Positions 21,501-32,734 of a stretch of DNA of 64,000 nt are shown here, piece after piece. The stretch spans positions 13,583,580-13,647,579 of the forward strand of contig JARUPZ010000003.1 in NCBI GenBank assembly GCA_031213475.1, read 5' to 3'. The notes beneath the pieces are model-generated. The model was not told where the DNA came from, did not search any database, and saw only the letters and a list, made by a program, of their open reading frames with translations. The position numbers and the translations under genes are program-made. The stretch is from Nereocystis luetkeana. Lineage: Eukaryota > Sar > Phaeophyceae > Laminariales > Laminariaceae. Every line of letters starts with the position of its first letter. Within the stretch, counting starts at the first letter, position 1.

Positions 21501-24042
21501 GGCATCACCTGCTGATAAGTGATAGGAGTATTAATACCAGGCATCATGTTTGACATCATACAGTAGTTGATGCCTTGTAGCACACAAGCAGTATGCGATC
21601 AGATAAGCAGTGGGCCAACATACTACGATGGAGGCATTCGTTCGGGCTTCCGTTTCATTTTTTTTTTTTTTTTCTCATCCCATTTATTATCTTCGCACAT
21701 CTTCTTCTCTCTCTCTCCTTCCAACTCGTAACTCAGATCCGGGGTCACATAGCAGGCTCTTCTCCCCCCTTCCCGCTACGGTACGTGCCTTCATTTTTCT
21801 CGCGAGAAGATTTCAGCCTTTTCTTCCCTCGTCGACTAGCATCGAATTGTGCCTACCCACGCTGTAAGGCGCTCTCAACAATTGAATCATTTTTTATTTT
21901 TATTTTTGCAAATAAAGTCAAAGTCCGACCCACCTGGGGCTCGAACCCAGGACTCAAACAAGTAGAATTCGAGGTTAACCACTTGAACCACCGGGGCGAC
22001 CGGTCTATTTTTACTATTACTATTACTAGCTGACGCCGTCGCCGTATGACGTGCGTTGCAGCCCGTAGTCTGGCACTACACCAGTTTTTGACACGCACAG
22101 ACAGCCCTTTTTGGCCTGTTTGGCTGACAATAACGGATCAAGGCTTGTTTTTTTTTTTTTTGTGTACCGATGGGTGTGCGAGTATAGTCCATGATGAACG
22201 TGGAATATACTATAATACCCCGATTTGGCAGCAACCAGAGTTGAAACAAAACAATCAAAAGCTGATGTATGCGGCGGGACCGTGTTTTCCGACTCCGAAG
22301 ACAGGGGAGCTGCCATCTCTGGGGCAAGCGATGGCGTTGACACGGAAGACAAGTATGTCCACTTGCCGCAAGGTATGCCTCAGAGCAAGCGATACTCGCC
22401 GATTTTTCGAGCGGCACCCTCGAGAAAAAAATTGGAAGCAGTTCTGGTTTCGCCATGACGGCTTCTCGACGGGGACTCCTGGAATTCCCGCGGATACATC
22501 ACCAGTTCCATGCTCCTTACCACGACGAGATACGGCCAGGGAGTCTCCGTGCATAGGAGCCTTGTTTTCGCATGAACCTGCTGGTTGTACTCGTTCACAC
22601 CAGGACCGTATCATGTGGATCGTGCGGCAGACCGAGTCCTGTGGCGGCTAAACCCCCCGACACATGCCCCAGTGTGACCCCACTACAACAGCAGTATTAG
22701 TATTTTTGATTTTTTGCCCCCGTTGGCATTCCACATTCCACTTTCCACCCGAAAACGGGAAAACATTGCACACCTCTGACAGATCATGATCTATCTATCG
22801 ATCTATCTGTCTATATATCTATCTGTAGATGATCTAGTTCCTTCACCTGCCGTTGTGAGAGGTTGTGCATGATCTGCCTTGTAGGGCAGATCCAACCCAG
22901 GAAACATGTCTTACAGTCTACAGTAGTAGATGGTGCAGATTGTACGGGTCCCACCCGGCAGCATGAGCTAGATCATACAGATCATACAAGAATCGGGAAG
23001 TGATCTACTGTATCTGCCTCGAAAGGTTTAGATCACCTGTGGAAATCAAGTGTTTGTCTGAGCGTGTGCATTATCTTCGCGAACCAATTACCAATCTCTT
23101 CCCGTTTTCGAGGTTCCCCTCCGGTCTTGCCTAAACTAATGTTAACGTGAACATCGAACAACAATTTAACGATAACAACTCGCGTGTTTTGCGTCAAGAC
23201 GGCACCCGCCCCAGTATATCTCGGGCGCCTCAAGACCCACTGGTCCGCTGATACTATCTCCGTACCAGGTATATGCTGCCGTGAGGGTACGAGGATCATA
23301 TGATATCCAGGGGTCTGGTTGATTTTTGTTTTTCTTCTTTTGTCGTCCTTCGTTCAAGTCTTTTTTTTTTTTTCTCTTCCTTTTTTTTCAAAACGTTTTT
23401 CTTGTCTCTCTCTTTTTTGTTTTGGTTTCAATCTTTTTTCCTCCATATGAGCAAAAGTCTTTCGCTCTCTCGTGACGGCGGCATGGGGGAAAAAAAAAAA
23501 ACTAGAGCCTCTCATCCCGACGATTGGGCCTTGAAATGAAAGAAACGAACGCTGCTGCAGCGACTGGGAGGGTGCGCTTGTCCACTCAAAGCGTGTACGA
23601 GTACTTGAGACAGTTTGCCGCACGTTCCTATTAATATCATGTTTCCCAACTTTTGTGTAAAAAAACAAGAAAAAAAAACCCCAAGTTTTTTCCCCATTTT
23701 TTTTCTCATTTTTTCTCCCTCGCGTTTCCCCTCGCTATTTTCCCTCAAAACTCTTCCTCCCAAGTTTCTCACCCCAGTCCCCCCCCCCCCCCACCCCTTG
23801 TTGCCTCCTATATGGTGTTCCACTTTTTTTCCCCGACTTCGTTTTCCCAATTCCCGGCTTTGTTTTCTCAACATGTTCACCATTTGTTTCCCCATGTTTT
23901 TCTTTTTTTTTGTAACTTGTCGTTGTGTCGTTTTGGCAGGTCTATCACCGCGAAGCCGAATAGCGATGAGTACGAGCGCTGTGGGCAGTGCCGGAATATG
24001 GACTTGGGAGAGTGGCTGCAGGACACCTGCGTCATCTCTTAA
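18521..24042 (+). CDS. Small two-exon protein with a CxxC...CxxC motif
   Basis: Exon 1 is 18521-18717 (donor GAG|GTGGGT) and exon 2 is 23940-24042 (acceptor GTTTTGGCAG after a long pyrimidine tract). Exon 1 ends with AG and exon 2 begins with G, making an Arg codon in frame. The 99-residue product is MKRTDIPDAGFGLPW at the start, a hydrophobic TMVDTVMVGPGIGIMV stretch at residues ~22-37, then TVCAKCNRHFRR joined to SITAKPNSDEYERCGQCRNM, ending DTCVIS. Splicing places two Cys pairs about 20 residues apart, as in a small zinc ribbon. Neither exon has the full motif alone. No known family was recognised. The 5.2-kb intron is full of repeats, and an unseen internal exon cannot be excluded. Confidence 0.55.
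18720..18810. repeat. (GGTG)n-rich tract at the intron start
   Basis: Degenerate GGTGGGTGGGTGGG array immediately after the exon 1 donor of the CxxC gene. It could form G-quadruplexes in the transcript. Confidence 0.8.
19145..19740 (-). mobile_element. Family D retroelement-like 3' end, minus orientation
   Basis: On the minus strand: an ORF end reading DERRARMVDRVARYQAD, then ~550 bp of T-rich 3' sequence with landmarks matching 57100-57845 and 63178-63805 (CGGCACGGACACTACAG..., GTCGACGGGTAGAAAGAACG). Confidence 0.7.
20028..20125. mobile_element. MITE-B copy
   Basis: TTAACCCCCTCTAGTACTGC, AGTCCCGCTTTGGGGACA ... TCGTCCCCAAATCGGGAC. Palindromic, with a diverged right end. Confidence 0.75.
20355..20444. 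mobile_element. MITE-B copy
   Basis: TTGACCCCTTTAGAACCCC ... GTCCCCAAAACGGGACTGCG then GTTCTAAAAG. Inverted-repeat arms are nearly intact. Confidence 0.85.
20688..20895. repeat. Family E (GATC-rich) repeat
   Basis: AGATCATGATCTATCTGTGG, AGTTCCTCGCCTCCCGTTGG, CAGATCCAACCCGGGAAGCG and CCCACCCGGCAACATGAG blocks, in the order seen at 22777-23037 and 48672-48915. Confidence 0.75.
21116..21380. repeat. Direct duplication of a ~130-bp unit
   Basis: Two units share AGTACAGTATGTACATATAA, GTGGTGAGGCACAAGCAGGT, AGTGGTGTCA.TAGG.ACGTCAGG and AGGTGCTCTCGT in the same order. Confidence 0.8.
21657..22003 (-). mobile_element. tRNA-derived SINE, full-length copy 1
   Basis: Read on the minus strand: a tRNA-like head with an A-box-like GGTGGTTCAAGTGG and a B box GGGTTCGAGCCCC, a ~200-bp body, and a poly(A) tail (plus-strand T-run 21657-21673). 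Copies at 27466-27822 and 62115-62454 share the same ends. Confidence 0.88.
22046..22651 (+). other. Uncharacterised 201-codon open frame inside the CxxC gene intron
   Basis: A long open frame with no recognised domain. An overlapping frame (22225-22458) also looks coding-like between a GGCAG acceptor and a GCAAG|GTATGC donor, but its phase does not fit the CxxC gene exons. It may be a decayed gene or chance. Confidence 0.2.
22777..23037. repeat. Family E (GATC-rich) repeat, long copy
   Basis: CAGATCATGATCTATCTATC ... AGATGATCTAGTTCC ... GCCGTTGTGAGAGGTTGTGC ... CGGGTCCCACCCGGCAGCAT ... TTTAGATCACC. Confidence 0.75.
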
Positions 24043-27000
24043 TCGTTCGTTCGCTCGCTCGCTCCAGCGCGCTGGCGAGAGCCCGCGCGCTATCCTAGCG
24101 CGGGCATTCGAATCACACACGGGGTGGGGATAAGTCTCACCACGACCCCCCCCCCCATCCCACCGCACTCAATCACTATTAAATCAAGGCGTCCGTCCGA
24201 AGATGCCACCTTCGAACAAAAAAAGTGGACGTGACAGGGGAGGGGGGGGGGGATGCGGTGGCGGTGGCTGCATGCGTCGGCGGCGAAGGGAGGGTGTGCC
24301 GGGACGAGGGGTCATATTTTCGGGGGGACCGCCGGGCAACTTTATACGTGAAGCATCATGCGAAGCATACGCGAATCATACGCGAATCTTACGCGAAGCG
24401 GCACAAAGTGCGAAGCGGTACGAAACCCGCCGCACTTCCTTGAACCTTGGAATTCGTCTCGTGCCGCTCATGTGTAGAAAGCAACGCCGTTCACCCTCGG
24501 GAGGGGGGGGCAGATGGTTGGTGAACTGGATGGAGCGTTCAGGCTTCGTATCTCAGGCTTTCTCGGAGTCTTGTTCGTGGTTGTGCCCCCCCCCCCCTCC
24601 CGGTGGCGGCCTCCAGATTTTTGCGACGGAATGGGTTCCGTTTCGGCAAGGGGCATGGAGGCGTTTGCATGTGTTTGTGTGTATGTGTAACAAAACTATG
24701 CTGCTAGGGTTGTGTAGCCATACACATGTTTTTGACTGGATTTTTGTTAGGCCTCTGGATTCGAAGGCTTTCTTCAGGATCGGCGGGTTCGGAAGATGGA
24801 AAGGGTGTATTTGCCTTTTGGTTGGACTTGGATAAGGAGAGCAAAAGTGACGAGGGCGGGGGGGGGGCGGGGCGGGGGGGGGATGGCTGTAGCGTGCGCC
24901 TGGTGCGGTGCATGTCTGGCCTTGCTTTGCCTGCCTTGCCTGCCTTGCCTGCCTTGCGTCGGCTTGCTTTGCCTTCTTGTGCATCTCGCTGTTTGTTTGT
25001 TTTTTTTCCTTTCTTTGTTTTTTTTTCTTTTATTGTTGTCGGAGCGCCCGTTATCGTTATCGTCCTTCGCGTTGATTGATTAGTATGCTATTAATAGCGA
25101 CCGGTTGAATGCCGGGCTGTGCTATCTGCACGCTGTAGTTTGGTCAGGTGGAGTGGTTTAGTTTTTGATTATTGAAACTGCTGAAACGAAGTTGCCGGGC
25201 CAATCGCTTCCTGTTGGTTCCTGCCCTATCTCTTGCGTTCTTGTTTTTTTCTTCTTTTGTAAAAAATGCGCGGTTTTGTCGTCGTCCTCTTTCCTTGAGA
25301 AGCCGTTCTGATATCAATAGTATGTTGCGCACATCTTTTATTCATAGCGTCGTTCCGTTGCCCGGGTTTTTCTTAAGCCGTTTAGCCCGGGTTTCCAACG
25401 CTTAAGAAGTGGCGTGTGCCTGAGGAGGTAAAAAGCAAAAATCCCCCCCTCGACCCGGATGTGAGAAAAAAAAAACGGGCGTAAATTGGAGAAACGCGTA
25501 TATACGTACATATGTAGCATGCATTTATTTCCGAATTTCGTTACGAGGGAATTCGTTGTTTGGGTTGTCTTTTTTTTCGGTTTCCCTGTTGCGTCAATTT
25601 CCGTTTCCTGAGTTTTTTTTTTTCTGCTGTTTGGTGGAAGTGCGCAGAATTGGACCTCTTACCTCGAATTGCCTTGCTTTTTTGGGGGGCAAAAAGATCC
25701 CCACGAAAGCAGCAATTTTTGTCGTTTTTTTTTGTTGTTGTTGGTCGCGCGTGGGTTGGTCCTTGTGGGGCGATGCGATGCTGCTGTCGGTCTGATTGCT
25801 GATTGGTGCAAGGATAGTCGTCTTCCGGTCGGTATTTGCCGCCGCGGCTTCTCGGCTAGTCACAAAATTGTCTCCGTAGGCATCGTAGGAGGTACCTGGG
25901 ACGTACGCATTGCGTTTTTTTTGTGCGCGCACCAGTAGAATATGGTTTGGTTTGGTTCTTAGTTGCCCCTAGGGGACGCAATTGGGGGGGGGGATTGGTA
26001 CGATGTTCGTCACGAATCCTTCCACAACTGCGAAACCCATTCAACTCTAATTTCAAGTCCCGAAAATCGGGTGCGCCTTTGAAGGAGTTTGAGTCCGCGT
26101 AGTCTGCGTTGTTTGTCGTCAAAAGAAACTCGTTTTTTTTTCGTATACCGCGACCCAATTCTGCCTGTCGCTTGTTTGCTCTAAAAATAATGGTGAATGT
26201 CTGATGAGACACGCTGAACCAGCTCGGACGGCGGCGCCATCAGTAGCCACCAGCGGGCGGTTTGGTCGTCGCGGAACGTATCCAGCTAATGCTAGCCTTA
26301 AGGGGAGTTGCACTTTTTAGGTTGGCGTGTGTGTGTGAAGAAAACGTGGGGCAGGGAGGGGGGGGGGGGGTATTCGCCAGTATAAGTAATGTATAAAAAA
26401 CATTGAGTGCGTTGTTATGTAGTACTTGGTAGTGTTTTGACTGGCCGTAAATGTCAGGGATTTTTTTATTTCCCTCGTACCGGACTGCTGCGTACCCGGG
26501 TACATGTAGTTGTTAAGTGCTAGAAGCATTAATAGTACTTTTCGTTAAAGATCATTATTTTGAACCGCCCTCGAACTTTGTGCGCGCCGCACCTATTCAC
26601 AAGAGCGAATGATATTAGGAATATAGTAGGAGTAGCAGTAGTAGCATCGCCCGGATGGAGCTAAAGCCGGTCTTGAGGCGGGGCTTGCGTTGCGAAGCCC
26701 CTATCGCCGTCAAAGTCGCCGTTGCCACTGCAATACCACTCATCACCGATCGCTTGGTGTTGTTGTTGGTGTACTACTACTACTGCTGCTAAGAGTATTG
26801 TTGTTGGTAGCGAAGTTCGCTCTTGGAAGCGGCGAGAACGTTTTATGTTTGGGAAAAAGTATAATAAAAATAAAACTTTTTTGTTGTGTAATCTCCTCTC
26901 TGGTCTCCCTGGTTGAGTGTTTTGTTTGTGATGTATTTGTGTATGTGTGTCTGCATGCATCCATGTATGTATACTTGTATTGCTTTGCGATCTAGCAAGA

Positions 27001-27465
27001 AGACGCGAACGAAGCTATAAAAAAGCCCAGGCGCCGGACATACGATCTGAAGATAGTCAGATGGTGGGCATGATGCGTTGTTTAGCGAGAACCAGCGAGA
27101 TGGACAAAAAAAACAACCCAAAAAGGCAAAAACAGCCGGACTTTTGAATAAGAACGCGGATGTATGCGTGTATGTATGTACCAGGTATACTTTATGCCAG
27201 AAATTAATGTGCAAGCAAAAGAGGTGGGTGGGGCGTCTCACGAACGAGCAAAAGCGGGACTCGGCGGCGACAAAACAAAACCCCCACCATAACCACCACC
27301 ACAATAATAATACCACCACCACCAAACAAAAACTAAATAAACTGAGCAAAACAGAATAAAAGAGTGTCCGCCCCCTTGAAGTAAATTAAAGAGGAACAGC
27401 ACCATCAGCAGCTATAATAGCTGCTTAATTAGGTAACAGGACAGCATTTTTTTTTGTTGTTGATC
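24043..27465. other. 3' flank of the CxxC gene, no further gene seen
   Basis: T-rich and G-rich low-complexity sequence. 24345-24420 repeats CGAAGC/ATACGCGAAT words. ORFs near 24203, 24726 and 25172 are hydrophobic only because of T-runs and have no domain or splice support. Confidence 0.45.
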
Positions 27466-27822
27466 TTTTTTTTTTTTTTTTTTTTTTGCTCATCCCATTT
27501 ATTATCTTCGCACATCTTCTTCTCTCTCTCTCCTTCCAACTCGTAACTCAGATCCGGGGTCACATAGCAGGCTCTTCTCCCCCCTTCCCGCTACGGTACG
27601 TGCCTTTATTTTTATCGCGAGAAGATTTCAGCCTTTTCTTCCCTCGTCGACTCGCATCGAATTGTGCCTACCCACGCTGCAAGGCGCTCTCAACAATTGA
27701 ATCCTTTTGATTTTGTTTATTGCAAATAAAGTCAAAGTCCGACCCACCTGGGGCTCGAACCCAGGACTCAAACACAAGTAGAATTTGAGCTTAACCACTT
27801 GAACTATCTCCGGGGCGACCGG
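27466..27822 (-). mobile_element. tRNA-derived SINE, full-length copy 2
   Basis: Same body and tRNA-like head as 21657-22003. The poly(A) tail is the plus-strand T-run 27466-27487. A CAA-rich stretch (27830-27895) follows the head. Confidence 0.88.
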
Positions 27823-29694
27823 CATACAGCAGAACAATGAACAACGAAACAATCACAACAAACAGCAACAACACCACAACACCAGCACAACACTAGATTT
27901 ATCCCTGCTCCCTCGGCGGCCGGCCACCTCTCACACTGCTATGATGCGCCTGTCATTTTCGTTTATAATTAGTTTTAAATTGTCTTCTTGCCCGGTCGGT
28001 GTTCGCTTCTCTTCGTAAATAACAGAGAGAATAACAATAACAATGTCCGATCGGTTTCCCCTCTACAAGGAGGGGAAATCAAACGACTCCTCGAGATTTC
28101 CCATCTACCTGGTAATATTTATTTTACTCGTAACAAAATAACCCAGAGAGTCGAAATAAATGTAAACATGTCCGTTTTTTTTTTTTTTTTTTTTCCATTT
28201 TTAACGAGATTACTGTAGTTATACTCCTCTGACAACACTGAGAAAGTCGAACTTCGCTAGAGCGGCGCACCTGAAGGGTGAAAGGTAAGTACCGGGGGGG
28301 GGGGGGGCTGTAGACTCTAACACCCCCGCAACCACCTGACCTCCTGTGACCACGGCTGCTTGTTGTGTACAAGGCTGTGCGGCGCACCTGACACGTGGAA
28401 TAAGGCAAGTACCGGGCCGGGGGGGGGTCTCCGTTCCCCTCGCTGCCTCGGCAAGGAATGCTGCGAGGCATGCCCTATCAGGCTTATAGCGAGTGGGGTA
28501 GGTCTTTCTGGCGGGTGTAAGGCCGGACTCACCCTCAAGGAGTGATATACCTTCTTGCTGCTGCCTGTGGCCGCGAGGCTCAGGCGGCAATAGAGGGCGG
28601 GTCGTACGTGGTGCGTCAGGCACGGAGACCTACGATTCGCGCGTCTTTTTTAGGCAGCTGCGGCAGAGCAGCAATGCTAAATCGCGGTGTCCGTACGCGG
28701 AGGCAGGCGCCACCACAGGCCGCACTACGGCACAGTCTATTGCGCCCGTAGGAGGCTGGATTCGACGACGAGGGAGGAGGGAGACTGAGCGTCGACGTGC
28801 GGGGAAGAGACGGATTGACCTCCCCCTGCGCGAGAATTTTTATTTTTCAGATCAGAACCTCAAGTGCGAGGAGCATTTTGTTTTTCAGGATGACGGAGAA
28901 AGGAAATCGACTGGAAGGGAATGGCAACGAGTGCACGCGCAAAGGAGCGGGTGGATTGGGCCAAGGCGATGAGGCGGCCATGAAGAGCGGCAGGAAGACG
29001 GTGCACGGAGACCCATGATCTGCGCGCACACCATCATCACGAGAGAAGCGGTCATAGTTTGTTGTTTCCTGGTATTGTTTTTCACGAGGCAGAATAGTAT
29101 ATACCGGTACTTGTTATTAACGTCGTCACTGGTCTTTGTAGTTTAACGAGTTGTATACCCTTCATGGGGAATAACCTACGCAATTATCAGGGACGTGGTA
29201 TCATAACTGTGCTGCACCTTTTTGTGTCAGACAATCCAGGAAGAAATAGCGATCGTTGATATTCGTGTGGTAGTAAGGTTCGATTGCTCCTTTTTTCACT
29301 GCATATCCGCGAGTCTTCACTCTGACAGCACTCCAGATAACAGGCAGTTGTGTTCTTCTTTCGTTTTCACGACTACCGTGCGTTTCGTACGGTGCAGGCA
29401 GCACTTCAGACAGCATCCGCTGTAGGCAGCAGCCACGAGTTGGTTAGTGGTGGGAACGGGGGTACTCTATGTTATAGTTGAGAGGATATACCCGTGGCCA
29501 TGTTAGTTCAGTTTGCACATTGGTTTTAGCTCGTGTGCGCTTTCTTCGTCTCGTGTATTTTGAGGCAGCCGAATTTTCGTTTTTTTCGTTTTTCGGATCT
29601 TCCTAGGGCTTCAGCACCTTTTGTGTGACCACGGACTCCTTCGTCAGAGAGTTAATGTGAGAACAACAACAACAATAACAACAACAACAACAAC
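27823..29694. other. Intergenic, no gene recognised
   Basis: Includes two adjacent related ~110-bp units at 28270-28450, each with GCGGCGCACCTGA and AGTACCGGG next to a G-run. A related unit lies near 30220-30330. Short ORFs (for example 28797-29018 plus) have no support. Confidence 0.4.
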
Positions 29695-29695
29695 A

Positions 29696-29945
29696 ACAAT
29701 ACTCGATAGGAGAGATGTACTCGATCTCATGCATGACCGTAGTCGTATGACCATAGACCCTCGCATCCCTACAATGCCGGGACGGAGCATGTCGGGTTTT
29801 CACCGAGCAGGCAGACATTGCTTGCACCAAGCGCGAAGCGCCGTGAGGTGTCCGGCGAGCCGCATGAAGGGTCAGCTGCATCCTACTAGGAGCCTCTTGT
29901 GAGGCGGACTTGCATACGGATGGCAGCTTCAATGAGTTAATTTAA
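29696..29945 (+). repeat. Family F repeat, near full length
   Basis: ATACTCGATAGGAGAG, CCTCGCATCCCTACAATG, CGGGACGGAGCATGTCGGG, TTCACCGAGCAGGCAGAC, GCGAAGCGCCGTGAGGTG, TGAAGGGTCAGCTGCATCC and GTGAGGCGGACTTGCATA blocks. Preceded by a (CAA)n tract where other copies have a G-run. It matches 51995-52250 end to end. Confidence 0.85.
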
Positions 29946-30400
29946 TTTCCGGTGTAGCCACTTCTAGAGACAGCAATGGGAGCACTATGTAACTGCCTCT
30001 TGGGTGCCTTACCATGAGCACTATACGTGGTATGATCAATTCTCTTGTGCGGAGTAAAGGTTATTTACCTCGCACAAAAAACGATCTAACTCGACGACCA
30101 GCTGTGGGCAACCGCCAAAAAAAAAAAAAAAAAACGGTACCCTGGTTGTCTAGCCCACGTAGTGAGCGGCACGTTTTACAGTGTCGTTGCCAACCGACGC
30201 CAACCCAACCTGTATATAGGCGGGGGGTATACCGGGGGGGGGGGGGGAATAGACACCACCACCTGATCTCCTGTGACCGCGGATATTTGTCGTGCAGAAG
30301 GCTGTGCCGCGAGGGAAAACTTGCCACTATTAATAATGGTTTAGCTAGAAAGTAAAGTATTGACAACACCTCCGACAAAAAGACAATGACATTTTACTAC

Positions 30401-30509
30401 TATTACGGGGGACCACAGTAAATAGGACTAACGGTACACACAAAAACCTGTGTATTTACCTATTTCTACTAAGAATTTTTGGTCCTATTTACGATGGCCC
30501 CCGGTAATA
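30401..30509. mobile_element. MITE-A copy
   Basis: TA-TTACGGGGGACCACAG ... GATGGCCCCCGGTAA-TA, palindromic, with a TA duplication. Confidence 0.88.
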
Positions 30510-30633
30510 CCACTGTACATACAGCGGATCACTCCAGATGTAAAACCCTTCTTGATCCCCAGAAATTGGAACCGCGTGTGGTGGCGCGTCGACCCGTAAA
30601 ATCCGGTCAGTTCCAGGGGGGGAGAGCGTTACG

Positions 30634-30880
30634 AGGCTTAGATTGGGTAGGCGATTGGCTAACCTTATACCTTTAGCCCAACGGACTAAGACCACAACAA
30701 ATAACAGAAGTAGTTCCCAGCTGGTAGTTCCTCCCCTAAGCTAAGCTGCCGTCGTGAGACAAGTTGTGCAGGGTCTATCCGCTCAGCACAGCACAGCTCC
30801 AACCATTGTAAAGAAGGTCTTAGTCCGTTGGGCTAGAAGTAAAAGGTTAACCAATCACCCTACGACCCAATCTGAGCCTT
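30634..30880. mobile_element. Long-arm inverted-repeat element
   Basis: Left arm GCTTAGATTGGGTAGGCGAT, then GGCTAACCTTATACC and TTAGCCCAACGGACTAAGAC. The right arm is its reverse complement from GGTCTTAGTCCGTTGGGCT to ACCCAATCTGAGCC. Arms are ~58 bp. A solo arm recurs at 31473-31526. Confidence 0.8.
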
Positions 30881-31010
30881 ACTTACTTGTGGAACACCCA
30901 ACGGAGGGGTCCTTGGCCTTCGTATTGTAGGGGGCCGTACGTGCCAACGAGTAGCCCGCAGTTCTTCACAATCTCTGACAACCCAGGAAGAAGAGACTAC
31001 TCAAAAATAT

Positions 31011-31124
31011 TATTACGAGGGGCCACATAGTTAATAGAACCTACGGTAACCACAAAAACCTATATATTTCCCTATTTTCACTATCAAGATTTGGTCCTAT
31101 TTACTGTGATGGTCCCCCGTAATA
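31011..31124. mobile_element. MITE-A copy
   Basis: TA-TTACGAGGGGCCACATAG ... GTGATGGTCCCCCGTAA-TA. Confidence 0.85.
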
Positions 31125-31251
31125 ACAGTGTATAGCAGGTTCCTTATAATATGAGGAAATAATTTCACCTTTTTTTCGAAAGCGTTTTCAGGGTGGACGT
31201 GAGAGTCGAACTCACGACCAACGACTCGTCCATGTCCTCCTGCCGATAGAC

Positions 31252-31322
31252 GCCATATATATATAACATATATATAATATATATAACATATATAACATAT
31301 ATATAATATATATACATATATG
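31252..31322. repeat. (TA)n-rich microsatellite
   Basis: ATATATATAACATATATATA-type array of about 70 bp. Confidence 0.9.
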
Positions 31323-31348
31323 TGAAGATCTTATTCTAATTTACTACT

Positions 31349-31467
31349 CGTACGGGGGACCATAATAGGACTTAACATAACATTGGTATTAATAGTAAAA
31401 ATAGGGAAATATACAGGTTTTTGCCTGTACCGTATAGCTTCTATATACTATATGGTCCCCCGTAATA
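31349..31467. mobile_element. MITE-A copy carrying an internal TATTAATA
   Basis: TACGGGGGACCATAATAGG ... TATGGTCCCCCGTAA-TA. Where other copies read TTGTTAGTAAAAA this copy reads TTGGTATTAATAGTAAAAA (motif at 31387-31394), that is, TA replaced by TATTAATA. Confidence 0.85.
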
Positions 31468-31527
31468 GTCCGCGTTGGGCTAAATGTAACCTTTCTTTAC
31501 CCTTTGCCTACTACCCAATCTGAGCCT

Positions 31528-31618
31528 TAACCCCTTTAGAACCGCAGTCCCGTTTGGGGACAAAACTACTTGAAATTTGACTGGTTTGTCCCCAGAACGG
31601 GACTGCGGTTCTAAAAGA
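31528..31618. mobile_element. MITE-B copy
   Basis: TTAACCCCTTTAGAACCGC, AGTCCCGTTTGGGGACAAAA ... TTTGTCCCCAGAACGGGACT, GCGGTTCTAAAAG. Confidence 0.88.
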
Positions 31619-31796
31619 CAACCCACAACACACACGGAAAACGTGCGGTGATACGATCGTGCAGAGATCGTACGTGTCCCACCCGTCCGGCACATACATG
31701 TGGCTTTTTTTGGTGAGCTGTAATTATTTATGTCGATCACACAGTATTGATTGGGAGTATTACATATATATACGTGTCTTCCTTGAAATGTCTATG

Positions 31797-32560
31797 ATAT
31801 AGATAGATAGATCATGCGGTGGGAATCGATGATCCGTCGAAGGTCTCTGAAAGCCTGTTTTGATTGTGCGAAGGTTCTGATCTCGAGCTTCTGAATTGAG
31901 GGGTGGCAGACTGGTAATATTACTGCAGGCGGACGCACGAACACGTTTTTTTGTTGTATGTCCCGCTTAAATCAAGTAAGAATAGTACCCCATACATACG
32001 CAGATCGTACGTATACCTATAATATCTGGTAGTATATTAGAACATGCACATCGGACAGATCATCTACAGATCGTCGATTCCCGGTTGATGATCTAGATTA
32101 GTCAGGGAAGATATCTCTTAGATCCTTGATTCGTACCGTATGATCTAGCGCACATGTTTCCGAGTGGGAGAGGCGTGATGATCTGCATGAATCTTTTGTT
32201 TCCGAGGTTTTCTTCTTTCTTCGGGAAAGTTATGAGTGATCAATGTGTTGAAGGCCATGCTGCACATTGTCGGACGGCAAGAAGAGAAATATTAATACCA
32301 TAATTGTTTGAAATACGTAGCACACAATAAATGTTTTCCGGGTTGGATCCGTACTATGTAGAACCTGCACTACCCACGACGGCCGGCAGGCAGGCAGGCA
32401 GGCAGGGGAGAATCACCCAACGAGGGGTAGGTGAACATCTACCAGGTGCTCGGTAGATAGGAGACGATCTATATTCTGTACGTAAATCGTGATTCGTCCG
32501 AGAAGATCAGTATTTATGGGGGAGGGTCGTGCCCATCAGGAGGATCAGATATGCTTGCTA
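31797..32560. repeat. Family E (GATC-rich) repeats, several diverged copies
   Basis: ATCGGACAGATCATCTACAG, GATGATCTAGATTAGTCAGG and GTTTCCGAGTGGGAGAGGC blocks, in several partial units. Confidence 0.55.
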
Positions 32561-32734
32561 AAATTACGGGAATACATAGGTATTGTGTATACCATGGTAT
32601 ATATCATGGGCCCTGATTACTATGTGTGATGGTCAGTGCAATAGGAAGACGTGCACTACTTGGTACAACAACAAAAAATAGGCAGGACTTGGCGCAGCAG
32701 CGACAGGTAGGCTCTCTGGTGCGGAACACGAGGG

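Noticed and set aside
21925..22003. A tRNA gene on the minus strand (also at 27.8 kb and 62.4 kb)
   Set aside because: A-box- and B-box-like sequences are present, but the same ~340-bp unit recurs three times with a poly(A) tail, so these are SINE heads, not tRNA genes.
22225..22370. Internal exon of the CxxC gene
   Set aside because: It needs an upstream phase 1, but exon 1 ends in phase 2; the direct 18717-23940 junction fits better.
31187..31250. tRNA-like sequence with GTGAGTTCGACTCTCAC on the minus strand
   Set aside because: The T-arm is good, but no matching 5' acceptor stem could be found; probably a tRNA-derived remnant.
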